A stretch of 64,000 nucleotides of DNA. Origin: Darksidea phi (Eukaryota; Ascomycota; Dothideomycetes; Pleosporales; Lentitheciaceae). The notes beneath the pieces were generated by a model. It had not been told where the DNA came from. It saw only the letters and a program-made list of their open reading frames with translations, and searched no databases. The stretch spans positions 52,636 to 116,635 of the forward strand of contig JASJFT010000142.1 in the NCBI GenBank assembly GCA_030770425.1, written 5' to 3'. This document shows, piece by piece, positions 44,096 to 54,558 of the stretch (the first letter of the stretch is position 1; each line of letters starts with the position of its first letter). The translations under genes were made by a program, and so were the position numbers.

Positions 44096-46040
44096 TGAAC
44101 TTGTATACGTCCATTTCTCTTTTTCATCTGGTTCTGCGAAGTCGAACGTGCAAATAGAAGAGTTACCGTTGAGGGAAGGGGGCTGAGAAACGTTACTGCT
44201 CCCGCCTCCGCTTCCGTATCAGCAGGTCTCAACCAAGGCTGATTGCGTCTACTTGTCCTTCTACTGTAATTTCCTCAAGTCTTCTAGATCCTCCTGCGCG
44301 TTCCGAAGAATCTCCTTCATCCGAAAATAGAGTGTCCTGTCTTCGTTCTCTCACGGATTATTTATTGGGAAAACAACCCTTCGCAACCTATTAATATATA
44401 GAATTAATAGCTAATAGTATAGTATAAAGGTATAGGTTATCCGGTTAAGGAAATATCTTTCTCTACTAACTAGCCCTAATTTTAATTCCGCCAGCTTCTG
44501 GTTACTCTTATAGTTCTAGTATTTAAATTTGGTTACCCTAATAAATTTGCCCGGCCCGTTATAGTAAACGTATATCTAGAATAGTACCTAGAAGAATAAC
44601 TCTAGATCGAGTATAAATGAATAGTTCTTATTATCAAGAAGTACACTAATCGTTATAAATACTCGTATACCGGTCTTTCCTCGCGCTTCTAAAGACTCCT
44701 CCCGCTACTCCTTAATAGTAAGGTCGAGATAGATTAAGAACGTAGGTTAGAAGGGATTTTCGTCCTCTTTATTTATATAAGGTTATTTAGAGAGATATAG
44801 TATACCGGCCCGTATATATAGCGACTCGTAACCGAAAATACAACCTTCTAGTACGGTAAGGCTAGTCCGGGAACTCGCCTTATAGATAGGTTTTTCGTAG
44901 TTTCGGACGATAATGGGGCGATATACTCGATTCGCGGTCGTCCTCTCCCCCTTTATTAGGGAGCTCGAACAGGTTCGCTTGGTAGACGGCAACGGTGTGC
45001 TGGTGTAGCTGTTCCGGCCCGTCCGCGAGACGCGACGTCCATTTGCATTTGGAGGTAGTATCGAGCTCTCGGGTCTGTAGTTTGTCGCTTGGGTTATGTC
45101 TAGGCCTCGTCGTACGCTTACGCGGGTGTCGTCGTCCTGGCCGCCCACACGCACCGTCTCATGGTAATAGTATCTCGCAACATTGACTCAGTTCCTCTTT
45201 AGCACACCATCCATATATTTACAGTGTTCGGGAGAGTTCGCGAGGTTGCCCGTGTTGTACAGCCATGGCGTCTGCTGGAAGGAGGCGGTAAGGGACGGGG
45301 CGGATAGCGGAGGAGCTGTGGACGCGGCGACAGCGGCGTAAACATTATTCTAGATAACTTTATTGGGCTTGTTATTAGGGACCGCTCTGAGGAGCGATAT
45401 AATATACTTAATGTCGAAATTGCCGGAGTTGACCGCCGAGTTCAGCTCGAATAGATCGCCAAAGAGGTTTATGTTATTACCCCTAGAAGGCAGTGAACGA
45501 GATGCAGGGAGAACCTGCAAAGCTGATATGAGGTCAAGGAGGGAATTTTTGGGTCCTTTTGAAGTTAGGGATTTTCGCGAGTTGGTTATGTGCCGTACCT
45601 TCCCCACTGATATGGTGCAATGCATCAGCGACATAGCACTAATGAGTGAATGGATTAAACTAGTTGAGGAATACATCTGGTGACTAGTAGATGGCAACAC
45701 GCAGCAACTAGAACGAGCAGAGACGACAGAAGCAGAAACTACAAGGAGTAGAAAAACAGTAAAAAAGAGTAGACGAGTTTCGAATCGATTCCCATCTAAC
45801 ACACAACCGTTTCGCACAAACCCATATTAAAGCTCTCGTTATCAACGTAGATGTAACGACAAGTCGACCCAATCTAGTTGGCTAACTGTTAAGAATGGTC
45901 AGCTCGGTCTCCGACGAGATATCTAAAGTAATGGTTGACCATGACATTGTTTACCTCATAACCTTCAATCGAGTAATGAGAGTTGGGATCACTAGTACTA
46001 GTGTGCGTCATGTTGCCGTCTGGTATTAAGCAACTGGACC
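44096..46040. other. degenerate region without a supportable gene
   Basis: Composition is patchy, with AT-rich stretches at 44380-44700. A minus-strand frame (45350-45775) contains a hydrophobic start-like segment (LLFFTVFLLLVVSASVVSA) that could be a secretion signal, but it has no in-frame ATG. A frame at 44783-45154 has no recognisable domain. Both may be relics. Confidence 0.35.
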
Positions 46041-46274
46041 TTAAGAAACACTTTGATTAACTACGGACTTGATCGTGATTTTGTTGACTCTGTTCAGATC
46101 TACATCCTTGAAGAGCTTGTCGTTGTTAATTGCGCGTTGAATCTTCGCGACAACCGCATCCTTATAAGCTTGTTCAATAGCCCCAGTGGGGCGCATGAAA
46201 CCTGGTCCTGAAGTCGTAAGTGCGGTAGTGATCGTCCTGTAGAGCCTGGTTCTGACGCGTCCGATATTAGACAT
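46041..46274 (-). CDS. small basic protein of 77 aa, unknown function
   Basis: Starts at ATG 46274 (MSNIGRVRTRLYRTITTALT) and ends TAA at 46041. A TATATAAA box 121 bp upstream on the same strand and a CA-rich leader support a real transcript. The N-terminus is Arg/Thr-rich and the C-terminal half is amphipathic (AVVAKIQRAINNDKLFKDVD). No family recognised and no intron needed. Confidence 0.5.
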   Translation of the reverse strand: MSNIGRVRTRLYRTITTALTTSGPGFMRPTGAIEQAYKDAVVAKIQRAINNDKLFKDVDLNRVNKITIKSVVNQSVS

Positions 46275-46394
46275 GTTTGCTGGATAAATCGACTGCTGAG
46301 TGATTGAGTGGGATTTGAGAGTGTTGCTAAGCTTGAGAGTATTCAAAGTACTGGTTTCGAGAGCTGATGCACAAGACCTTAAAAGAAAAGGAGA

Positions 46395-46402
46395 TTTATA
46401 TA
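46395..46402 (-). promoter_or_regulatory. TATA box for the 77-aa gene
   Basis: TATATAAA on the minus strand lies 121 bp before the ATG at 46274. Confidence 0.5.
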
Positions 46403-46433
46403 TCCGAAATTCCCGTGGTACGCCTCCTCTCAT

Positions 46434-47518
46434 ACTACCTCCAGCTAGATTGAGGCGACCATCTATCTTTCCACCTATGTCGCTATGCCGCAGCGCGTAG
46501 ATATTTAAAGGTTTTAGTGAACGATCCGACGGGATGAACGAGTGGCGGGCAGGTCTATAGTTACAATATTGCCGTGTCGCGGCGCGTAGATATTTTAGGT
46601 TTCGATTTTGTTCAGAATTGTCGGCATCGCCATGCGGACCGGAGATCGAGGTGTAGGACTGCTCTGCCTCCTGAAGTGACTTGGAGTAGGTGGTCTAGGG
46701 AGCCGCACAAAGGAAGGGCCGCGATTGCAACGCAATCAAACTCTGATAAAATAGCCATTTAATCTGGTAACCTGTAAGAATGTGGATTCCGGGAGGTTGG
46801 GGACGCTGAAGGAGCTGGGTAGGATGACAGAGCGATGTCGCATCCACGGCGTGATGCAGGAGCACTGAGTCGGGGTGAGTCGCGGAGAAGTTTGTTTGAG
46901 ATAAGAGATGGGTGTGGATGATGGGTGTGATGGAAGTTAAGAAGAGAGGTTTTTATACTGTGGGCGGGAGAGTGCGCAGTGTATTAGTGGTGCTGTATCG
47001 GTGGTGCTGCCTCCTCGCTACCACTGTTGACGCTCTCAACGCTCTGCCTCCAACCTGCCGTATATGGTAGGTGGCCGTGGCGTCTCCTGCGAACCGCGCC
47101 CAACGATAGATTATTACGCAATGAGGGATATTCTGGAGGGTTCTCGAGTCATACGTCTTTGCGACATCGCAGGACGCTTTGCCTGTTCCGATGGCCAGCA
47201 GTGCGGCCGGTTCCGCGTGACAGTTATGGCGCTGAGAGTCAACCTTTTTTAATACGTTTTGCATTATGCAGGTCTTCCATGCCGAATGCTATAGCACACT
47301 TTGCATTCGAAATAGGTATGCCAAGCCCATCTGACCAATGAACAACATGTTCAGTTCTGAATCTGAGTGTTTGGGCAAGCGCACACGTGTAGCCCCTCGC
47401 CATCATCGTCTCCATCATCACCAGGCAGCTCAAAGCGCACAATGTCACCATCATCAAGGCCCTTGTTCTGTTGAACAGATCAGATACATTGCTATCCTAC
47501 GGATCCTGCCTGCTTATA
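46434..47518. other. gene-poor region
   Basis: No supportable gene. The phrase GTCGC(G/A)...CGCGTAGATATTT occurs twice (near 46480 and 46575), hinting at an old local duplication. Confidence 0.3.
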
Positions 47519-47519
47519 T

Positions 47520-47618
47520 GCATGTAGGAACAAGGAACAAAGAAATAGATCGGCGACGTGGTGGTTATATACATGTAGGAACAAAGAACAAAGAAATAGA
47601 TCGGCGAGGTGGCTGAGT
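47520..47618 (+). repeat. 51-bp tandem duplication
   Basis: The segment beginning CATGTAGGAACAA at 47521 is repeated at 47572 with few changes; both copies contain AAGAAATAGATCGGCGA. Confidence 0.85.
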
Positions 47619-47721
47619 CTAGAGCCGAATTAGGTAAGGACCTCTTGTGAAAGTACGTTGCGCCGGAATGCGCCCCTGTACGCTCCTATTCCTCTCTGTT
47701 CACTTCCTCTCTATTCGCCTG

Positions 47722-47729
47722 TATATAAA
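47722..47729 (+). promoter_or_regulatory. TATA box for the 120-aa gene
   Basis: TATATAAA stands 127 bp upstream of the ATG at 47849. Between them lies an 18-bp direct duplication (47801-47818 and 47819-47836, CGTGTGTATTTAGGCTCA). Confidence 0.55.
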
Positions 47730-47848
47730 GGGGCCTTGCCCCCCCCCCACATGCCCTACACAGGGACCTCAATATACTCAATTCTCAGCTTTACAAAGTA
47801 CGTGTGTATTTAGGCTCACGTGTGTATTTAGGCTCACAGCTATAGAAA

Positions 47849-48211
47849 ATGGCTACCGTATTGACGTATTACGAATCTCAAATGGGCAACTTACGTCTCG
47901 CGGGGAGTATTTTATACGGGAAACTGTACATACAACGCGGACAGTATAAGTATGCTACCTTTGACCTCAATACGACTATTTCTTGGGTAGATAACCGGCT
48001 CGTTTGGAGTAGCGAAGGACCCGGAGGGTTCAAAGAACAGGTCGATGGCTTCGAACTACGCCGGACGGGCAAGGAGCAACTGATAGTAGATCATATGGCG
48101 CTTTATGCTACAAAAGGCGATGCTAAATCCACCTTGGAGCTTGAAAAGTTTCTAGGTATGAATTTGGTTGGGGAATTTGTTCCAATGAAAGGAAAGGAAA
48201 GTAAAACCTAG
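47849..48211 (+). CDS. 120-aa protein, possibly CVNH-like lectin fold
   Basis: ATG-initiated frame, intronless, with a TATA box. The central stretch YATFDLNTTISWVDNRLVW recalls the repeat of cyanovirin-N homology (CVNH) lectins, where an Asp-Leu-Asn strand is followed by an Asn-rich turn and a second strand. The rest (GFELRRTGKEQLIVDHMALY) is less like that family, and the disulphide cysteines are absent, so the assignment is weak. No signal peptide, hence cytosolic if real. It lies between relic-rich regions and shows no premature stop. Confidence 0.5.
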   Translation: MATVLTYYESQMGNLRLAGSILYGKLYIQRGQYKYATFDLNTTISWVDNRLVWSSEGPGGFKEQVDGFELRRTGKEQLIVDHMALYATKGDAKSTLELEKFLGMNLVGEFVPMKGKESKT

Positions 48212-49031
48212 TTGGAAGTGTGAGGGCTGACGGGCGATGTATGTACATACACTTGACCCGCGATATCACAGTAGCTGTCGTCGTTTGATTCCCGCATCAT
48301 AAAGACAGGACGTTATTATTTGTTATCGGAGTATAGATATATCAACAAGGCCCATTATTTGAATATCGCGAATGACAGCAAGAGAATTGTGTCGAATAAC
48401 TCTAGCTCTACACGGTGCCAGCGGCCGGATGACCGGACGACCAGCGTTACTATTTGCGGAATGGCGCGGACAGGGGTGCGCTTGCGTGGTCAGTACGGGG
48501 AAAGACAGTGAAAAAGTGTTTGGGTAGAAGCCGATTTCGAAAATGACTGTAACGCTTGCGCTTCTACTAAAATAGCCGCTATTATAAGATAATCGGCCTA
48601 GAAGGTTAAACTCGCGGAATAGTATAGGCAGGGTACCCTTTCAAGTCTTTCCTCGTAATTCAGTGAACCCTTGGTAGTGAGTTTCGCCCAATTAGGAAAC
48701 GCACGTGATTGCAGCTCCGTTTGTCACACTCATCCACGGCATAGGACCGCGGACTTGTGGTGGGATGAGAATGAAGCATATGGTGAAGACCCGCCAAGCT
48801 GTCTCCACTACTCCATGGAATGGAAGACATTCCTAGCTTAGTTTGTTATGGGCAAAGTCTTAGCTCATTTAAAGAAATCCTTCGCGGATTCGCCGGCCAT
48901 GTTCCCCGCTACTACCCATCCTCCGTCAACCTCAATATTGCTAAATGTATGCAGCGCACCTCCCTTCACGTTACCCAAGTCGCCCATAAGCAGCCTCGCG
49001 CTTTGGCAGCTTTGACGGATTTATAATCGTG
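48212..49031. other. intergenic region
   Basis: No domain-bearing frame in about 820 bp. Confidence 0.3.
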
Positions 49032-49810
49032 TCATGTTGCCTTCGTCGTCTCTTTGAATGCCGCCACGCAAGCCCGATAGCAGTGACTGAGCGCAACGGT
49101 TTGCTGCTCAACCGCATGCAGTACTTCGGATTGTTGGGCTTCCGTGAGCTGACGCTGAGGATCAGCCTTGTCGACCTCTCCGCTTTCAGAGCTTGCATCG
49201 AGAATCGCTTGCAGTCCGATTTGGAGGCCTTGCATTTGGCCTGTAAGCAGAGCGGTGGCCTCCTCGATTTTCGTTTCAAGACCTTTGGTGGCATCGAGGT
49301 TTTCGGATGCGCTTTTGCTTAGCAGCCTTGTTAGACATCGTGTAGGCTAAAAGGGGTGTTATCTTACAGAGTAGAGAAGTCAAGAGCGATAGCAAGTGTT
49401 GATTTATAGCTAGCCAGACGCGCTTGAAATGCGCCGATCTCCTTTTCCTGAAACTGCAGCTTGAGCCTGTCTCGCCAACTAGTCTGTTCGTCCTTGGAAC
49501 GGCGTATGAGCCTGTCGATCTTGCCGTTAAACGCGTCACAAGCGCTATGGCATGCTTGTAACGTAGGCTTTATTTCGCGCAAGTTCGACTTTTACGCTTC
49601 GGAAAGAGCCGCATCGGTGTCTTTCTTCTTCAGCTCTTGCTGCAAGGAATGTATGATTCCGTAGAGCGCTTCAACGTCCGTCTTCAGGTGGGTAAGGGTC
49701 TCGGAAGCATCGTGGATGCCCGAAATAGTTTGATAGAGTGTCTTGCTGCTGGAGTATGCAAGGGTAGCGACAGCAACAACGCCCGCAGTGATACTTAACG
49801 GGTCTGCCAT
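49032..49810 (-). pseudogene. HeLo-like (fungal STAND N-terminal) domain protein, one nonsense codon
   Basis: From ATG 49810 the protein begins MADPLSITAGVVAVATLAYS, the typical start of the fungal HeLo-like N-terminal domain (Pfam Helo_like_N) found alone or at the front of NLRs; HeLo-type domains act as membrane-targeting death effectors. The helices continue (GIHDASETLTHLKTDVEALY, HSLQQEL). An intron at 49367 down to 49318 (GTAAGA...TAAG) joins to SASENLDATKGLETKIEEA; the last exon is helical (LTEAQQSEVLHAVEQQTVAL) and stops at 49032. Expected length is about 242 aa. A TAA at 49592-49594 breaks the frame after residue 72; CAA to TAA is the RIP type. It is head-to-head with the NLR gene, 269 bp between starts, so a functional pairing is plausible. 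Confidence 0.65.
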
Positions 49811-50079
49811 GGCCGATACGTCTTGAACGGAGAAGTTTGGAAGGTGATTAGGATACTCTCGAAAGTGATCGTAAAAGCTCGGAGAAATGCGCTGCCTGGG
49901 TTCGCTGAGTTGTCGGGTCATCCCTCGTGGCTTTGCGGCTGACTCATGCATGCTACGTTACGCAGGGTCTCAACTTGTGGTGGGGTCTGTTCTTTACTGA
50001 GATGATTCCCTAGTTTGCCAAACCCTGATTCTACGACACTCCGCTCTTACGATGCTGCAAGCAGATATCCCATCCAAAT
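49811..50079. promoter_or_regulatory. divergent promoter, HeLo-like gene / NLR
   Basis: 269 bp separate the two divergent start codons. Such head-to-head effector/receptor pairs are common in fungal incompatibility loci. No clear TATA box. Confidence 0.45.
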
Positions 50080-53000
50080 ATGCCTAGCCGCGGTATGGAC
50101 GATGGACGCCCGTCCGGGCACCAGTACCAGAGCTCGTACATCGGCCCAGGCGCCAAAGCCCACCTCGGAGATACGTACCATATCGGTGAGCATACGCCAA
50201 AGACTGCAGCAGAAGCGATATACTGACCGGAAATCTAGGACTAGACAACCCCCTCAGTCGTTTACCATACGCCGAGGACGCGGCGTTCAACTCATACTCG
50301 AACCAACACGAGCCCACTTGCCTCCCTGATACGCGCGTAGACCTTCTCCATGAGATACACAGCTGGGCTGATGGACAAGATGAGCGGTGCATCTTCTGGC
50401 TGAACGGCTTGGCTGGTACGGGAAAGTCGACGATTGCGCGCACCATCGCTCGCAGATACTTTGAACAATGCCGTCTCGGGGCAAGCTTCTTCTTCTCACG
50501 AGGCGGTGGAGATGTCGGCCAAGCAGGAAAGTTCGTTACAAGTGTCGCTGTTCAGCTTGCGCACAACGTACCGGCTCTCTGTCAGCGCATTTGCGACGCT
50601 ATTACGGAGCGTAGCAACGTCGCCAGCCAGTCTCTCCATGACCAGTGGCGTCACCTCGTCCTTGGTCCGCTGTCGATGCTGAACGGGCTGTCATCATATG
50701 TTCTAGTCGTCGACGCGCTCGACGAGTGTGACGACGATAATAACATCCAGATCATTATACAGCTCTTGGCCGAGGCTCGATCGTTAGAGACAACCCGGCT
50801 ACGAGTGTTTCTGACAAGCAGACCTGAGATTCCAATTCGATCTAGGCTCTACCAAGTCCCAGACGCAGAGTACCAGGACTATGTACTCCACAAGATATCG
50901 CGGTCGATTGTCGACCACGATATCTCTCTTTATCTGGAGTATAAGCTGAGACTTATCGGGAAGGAACGCTCTCTAGACGCTGGCTGGCCGGGGAGAGAGA
51001 TCGTCACACGTTTGGTTCTGAGTGCAAACGGTCTGTTCATCTGGGCCGCAACTGCCTGTCGGTTTATTCGTGACGGGGGGAAATTCGCAGTCAAAAGACT
51101 CGACACGATCATCCACAGCAGCAGTAACACAGCCCCAGAGGAGTGTCTTAACGAGATATATGTTACTGTGCTCAAGCGGTCAATTTACCCCAACTTCACG
51201 GATGAAGAGAGAGAGGACCAATACGGAATGCTAAGGCATACGCTTGGAAGTGTAGTAGTCTTGTTTACTCCTCTTTCTGTCGGCTGTTTGAGTAGACTTC
51301 TACATGTTCCAAAACAGGACGTCGACCAGACACTGGAGGATCTACGTGCTATTCTCGATATTCCAGAGGACCAAAGCCACCCGCTCCGCTTGCATCATCC
51401 TTCCTTTCGCGACTTCCTCCTCGACAAAAAAAGATGTGGCGGTCCCAACTTCTGGGTAGAGGAGAAGCAAGCGCATCGGACGTTGGCCGCTAGCTGTTTG
51501 CGACTCATGTCAACCTCTCTCAAGCAAGACATCTGCGGCGTCGGTACCCCTGGTACGTTCGTGGCTGACATACAAAAGGGTCGAGTGGATCAATGTCTTC
51601 CTACGGAGGTTCGGTACGCATGTCTGTATTGGATACAGCATCTACAGAAGAGCGATATTCAACTATGCGACCACGACCAAGTGCACCAATTTCTAAAGGA
51701 GCATTTCCTCCACTGGCTTGAGGCGCTGAGCTGGATGCGGAAGGTCTCTGAAGGAATTCATGCCATTGTTTCTCTAGAATCCGTTGCCCTGGTAAGCCAC
51801 CACTACTGTATATGCCAACTCGATCCACTAAACTGTTCTTCAGGCTAGCGACTGTCCTAGTCTAGACACGTTTGTCCATGATATGAAGCGATTCGCGCTA
51901 TACAGCCGGTCAGCAATAGAGCAAGCTCCCCTCCAAGTATACTGCAGCGCGCTTGTTTTCGCGCCTACGATGAGTGTAGTAAAGAAGCAGCTTAAAGAGC
52001 AGGCGTCTAGATGGATCCGAAGATTACCTGCAGTTGAAATGGAGTGGAATGCGTTGCTGCAGACGCTCGAGGGGCATAGTTCTTGGGTCTACGCCGTGGC
52101 CTTCTCGCCCGACGGCAAGCTGCTGGCGTCCGGTTCACGCGACGGGACCGTCAGGCTCTGGGACGCCAGCTCGGGGGCGCCGCTGCGGACGCTTGAGGGG
52201 CATAGTTCTCTAGTCTACGCCGTAGCCTTCTCGCCTGACGGTAAGCTACTAGCGTCTAGTTCGTACGACAACACCGTTAGGCTCTGGGACGCCAGCTCGG
52301 GGGCGCCGCCGCGGACGCTTAAGGGGCTTAGTGCTCCAGTCTACGCCGTAGCCTTCTCGCCTGATAGCAAGCTGCTGGCGTCTGGTTTGGGTGACAAGAC
52401 TATTAGGCTCTGGGACGCCGGCTCAGGGGCGCCGCTGCGGACGCTTGAGGGGCATAGGAATTTAGTCTACGCCGTAGCCTTCTCGCCTGACGGTAAGCTG
52501 CTAGCGTCTGGTTCGTACGACAACACCGTTAGGCTCTGGGACGCCAGCTCGGGGGCGCCGCTGCGGACGCTTGAGGGGCATAGTGCTCTGGTCTACGCCG
52601 TAGCCTTCTCGCCTGACGGCAAGCTGCTAGCGTCCGGTTCGGACGATAAGACCGTCAGGCTCTGGGACGCCAGCTCGGGGGCGCCGCTGCGGACGCTTAA
52701 GGATCGTGCTCCGGTCTACGCCGTGGCCTTCTCGCCCAACAGCAAGCTGCTGGCGTCTAGTTCGGGCGACAAGACCGTCAGGCTCTGGGACGCCAGCTTG
52801 GGGGCGCCGCTGCGGACGCTTGAGGGGCATAGTTCCTTCGTCTTGGCCGTGGTCTTCTCGCCCGACGGCAAGCTGCTAGCGTCTAGTTCGTACGACAAGA
52901 CCGTCAGGCTCTGGGACGCCAGCTTGGGGGCGCCGCTGCGGAAGCTCGAGGGGCATAGTTCCCTAGTCTTGGCCGTGGCCTTCTCGCCCGACGGCAAGCT

Positions 53001-53991
53001 GCTAGCATCCGGTTCGGACGACAAGACCGTCAGGCTCTGGGACGCCGGATCGGGGGCACCGCTGCGGACGCTTAAGGGGTATAGTACTCCGGTCTACGCC
53101 GTAGCCTTCTCGCCTAATAGTAAGCTGCTGGCGTCTGGTTCGTACGATAATACCGTTAGGCTCTGGGACGCTAGCTCGGGGGCGCCGCTACGGACGCTTG
53201 AGGGACATAGTTCCTTCGTCTTAGCCATGGCCTTCTCGCCCGACGGCAAGCTACTAGCGTCCGGTTCGGAAGATGGGACCGTCAGGCTCTGGGACGCCAG
53301 CTCGGGGGCGCCGCTACGGACGCTTAAGAGGTATAGTTCTCAGGTCAACGCCGTAGTCTTGTCGCCTAATAGTAAGCTACTGGCGTCTAGTTCGTACAAC
53401 AAGACTGTCGAGCTCTGGGACGCCGGCTCAGGGGCGCCGCTACGGATGCTCGGGTGGTATAGTACTCCAGTCTTCGCCGTGGCCTTCTCGCCCAACGGCA
53501 AGCTACTAGCGTCTGGTTCGGGCGACGGGACTGTTAGGCTCTGGGACGCCAGCTCAGGGGCGCCGCTGCGGACGCTCGAGGGGTGTAGTGCTCTAGTCTT
53601 CGCCGTGGCCTTCTCGCCCGACGGCAAGTTGCTGGCGTCCGGTTCGGACGACGAGACCGTCAGGCTCTGGGACGCCGGATCGGGCGCACTCCTGCAGACA
53701 CTCGATAGGGGCACCTTCGGCAGAACTCTTTCTTTCGCCTATGACGGCGCCTCTCTCCAGACTGACAGGGGATCCTTCCCTATCTCAACCTCTTTCTCTG
53801 ATGGTACAGCTGTTCCCCAATCGCAACTTCCACCTTCTATTCTTGTCGAGGACCAATGGGTTAGTTGCCAGGCCGAGCGGATTCTTTGGCTTCCTCTCGA
53901 GCATCGGCCAAGCGTCTCTGCTGTTCATGGCAGTACTGTTGGTTTTGGGTACACGTCTGGAAGAGTCACGGTCATAGGATTCGCTTCCTAA
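50080..53991 (+). CDS. NACHT-WD40 NOD-like receptor (NWD type) with N-terminal amyloid-like motif
   Basis: A cytosolic signal-transducing NTPase of the fungal HET-E/HNWD class; ligand binding by the WD propeller is thought to trigger oligomerisation. The spliced model uses introns 50186-50238 (GTGAGC...CTAG) and 51792-51843 (GTAAGC...TCAG), giving about 1,268 aa. The N-terminus is short; residues 26-33 read KAHLGDTY, similar to KAQMGDTF of the HET-S-like protein at 38977. NACHT follows: P-loop GLAGTGKSTIA (about 50406-50438), Walker B VLVVDALDECDDD (50702 on), then helical regions with YFEQCRLGASFFFSRGGGD and HHPSFRDFLLDKKRC. From 52063 come 13 near-identical WD40 repeats plus a degenerate 14th. 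No premature stop. The start could be ATG 50080 or 50095. The N-terminal motif is inference; the NLR assignment is firm. Confidence 0.93.
52063..53697 (+). repeat. 13 tandem WD40 repeats (126-bp unit)
   Basis: Thirteen units of 42 codons follow each other without gaps; the sixth lacks one codon. Framework positions are nearly invariant (AFSPDGKLLASGS, TVRLWDA, SGAPLR). Changes concentrate at the residues after TLEGH, the residue before AV (Y, L, F or N) and the residues around the Asp of the GSxD turn, which sit on the ligand-facing surface of a propeller. Many other differences are synonymous C/T and G/A transitions. With the degenerate repeat at 53698-53790 the total is 14, enough for two seven-bladed propellers. 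Confidence 0.93.
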
Positions 53992-54558
53992 ATCATGGTT
54001 TATTCTTCTTCCTCCACCCCGCCCACCTCTATTACTAGTCATCTCTCCTTATACTATTTAGGTAGCCAAAGTGGCGATAGCTAAGTAATAGTTAATTAGA
54101 AATACAAAGGCTTTGAAATGAACCTGCGCCTTGATGCGATAGTAACTAATATAATGAAAGCGATTTTAGTACTACCGTCGAAAGTATTTGAGAAGTAGGT
54201 TCATGCGGCTACAGTAGCCTGTATTATACTTTACAGTACAGTATAGTTCCTTGGTACTAGTATCTCTTAAAAACCCTACTAGATACTCGATAGCTCCTTA
54301 TCGAATCTATTACTGTTATCAGGTATCTGTATGCATTGCACCGTGCCGACATAGGTGGATAGTAGCCATCTACTAGTACCCTTTCTCTTAATACTACATA
54401 TAATAAGAGATTGTATTAAACTTATTTTAATACTAAAAACACTTCAAGGCTCACATGATGTGTCCGTACAGAGAAGCGGTCGCGCCTCATAAAGCGCGAT
54501 CTAATCTTTCTTCACTCCAGACATTACTTACTTAGCAACCCCCCACTTTCGACCTATA
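53992..54558. other. AT-rich intergenic region
   Basis: About 570 bp, AT-rich and TA-rich from 54030 to 54450, possibly a small RIP relic. No gene. Confidence 0.4.

Noticed and set aside
44783..45154. Minus-strand frame of 123 codons
   Set aside because: No domain, basic composition, patchy AT-rich surroundings; probably a decayed repeat.
45350..45817. Secreted-protein-like minus-strand frame with a hydrophobic N-terminus
   Set aside because: No in-frame ATG and a competing plus-strand frame; not enough support for a gene call.
52627..53714. Long open frames on the minus strand inside the NLR
   Set aside because: They are antisense shadows of the WD40 repeats and inherit their periodicity.
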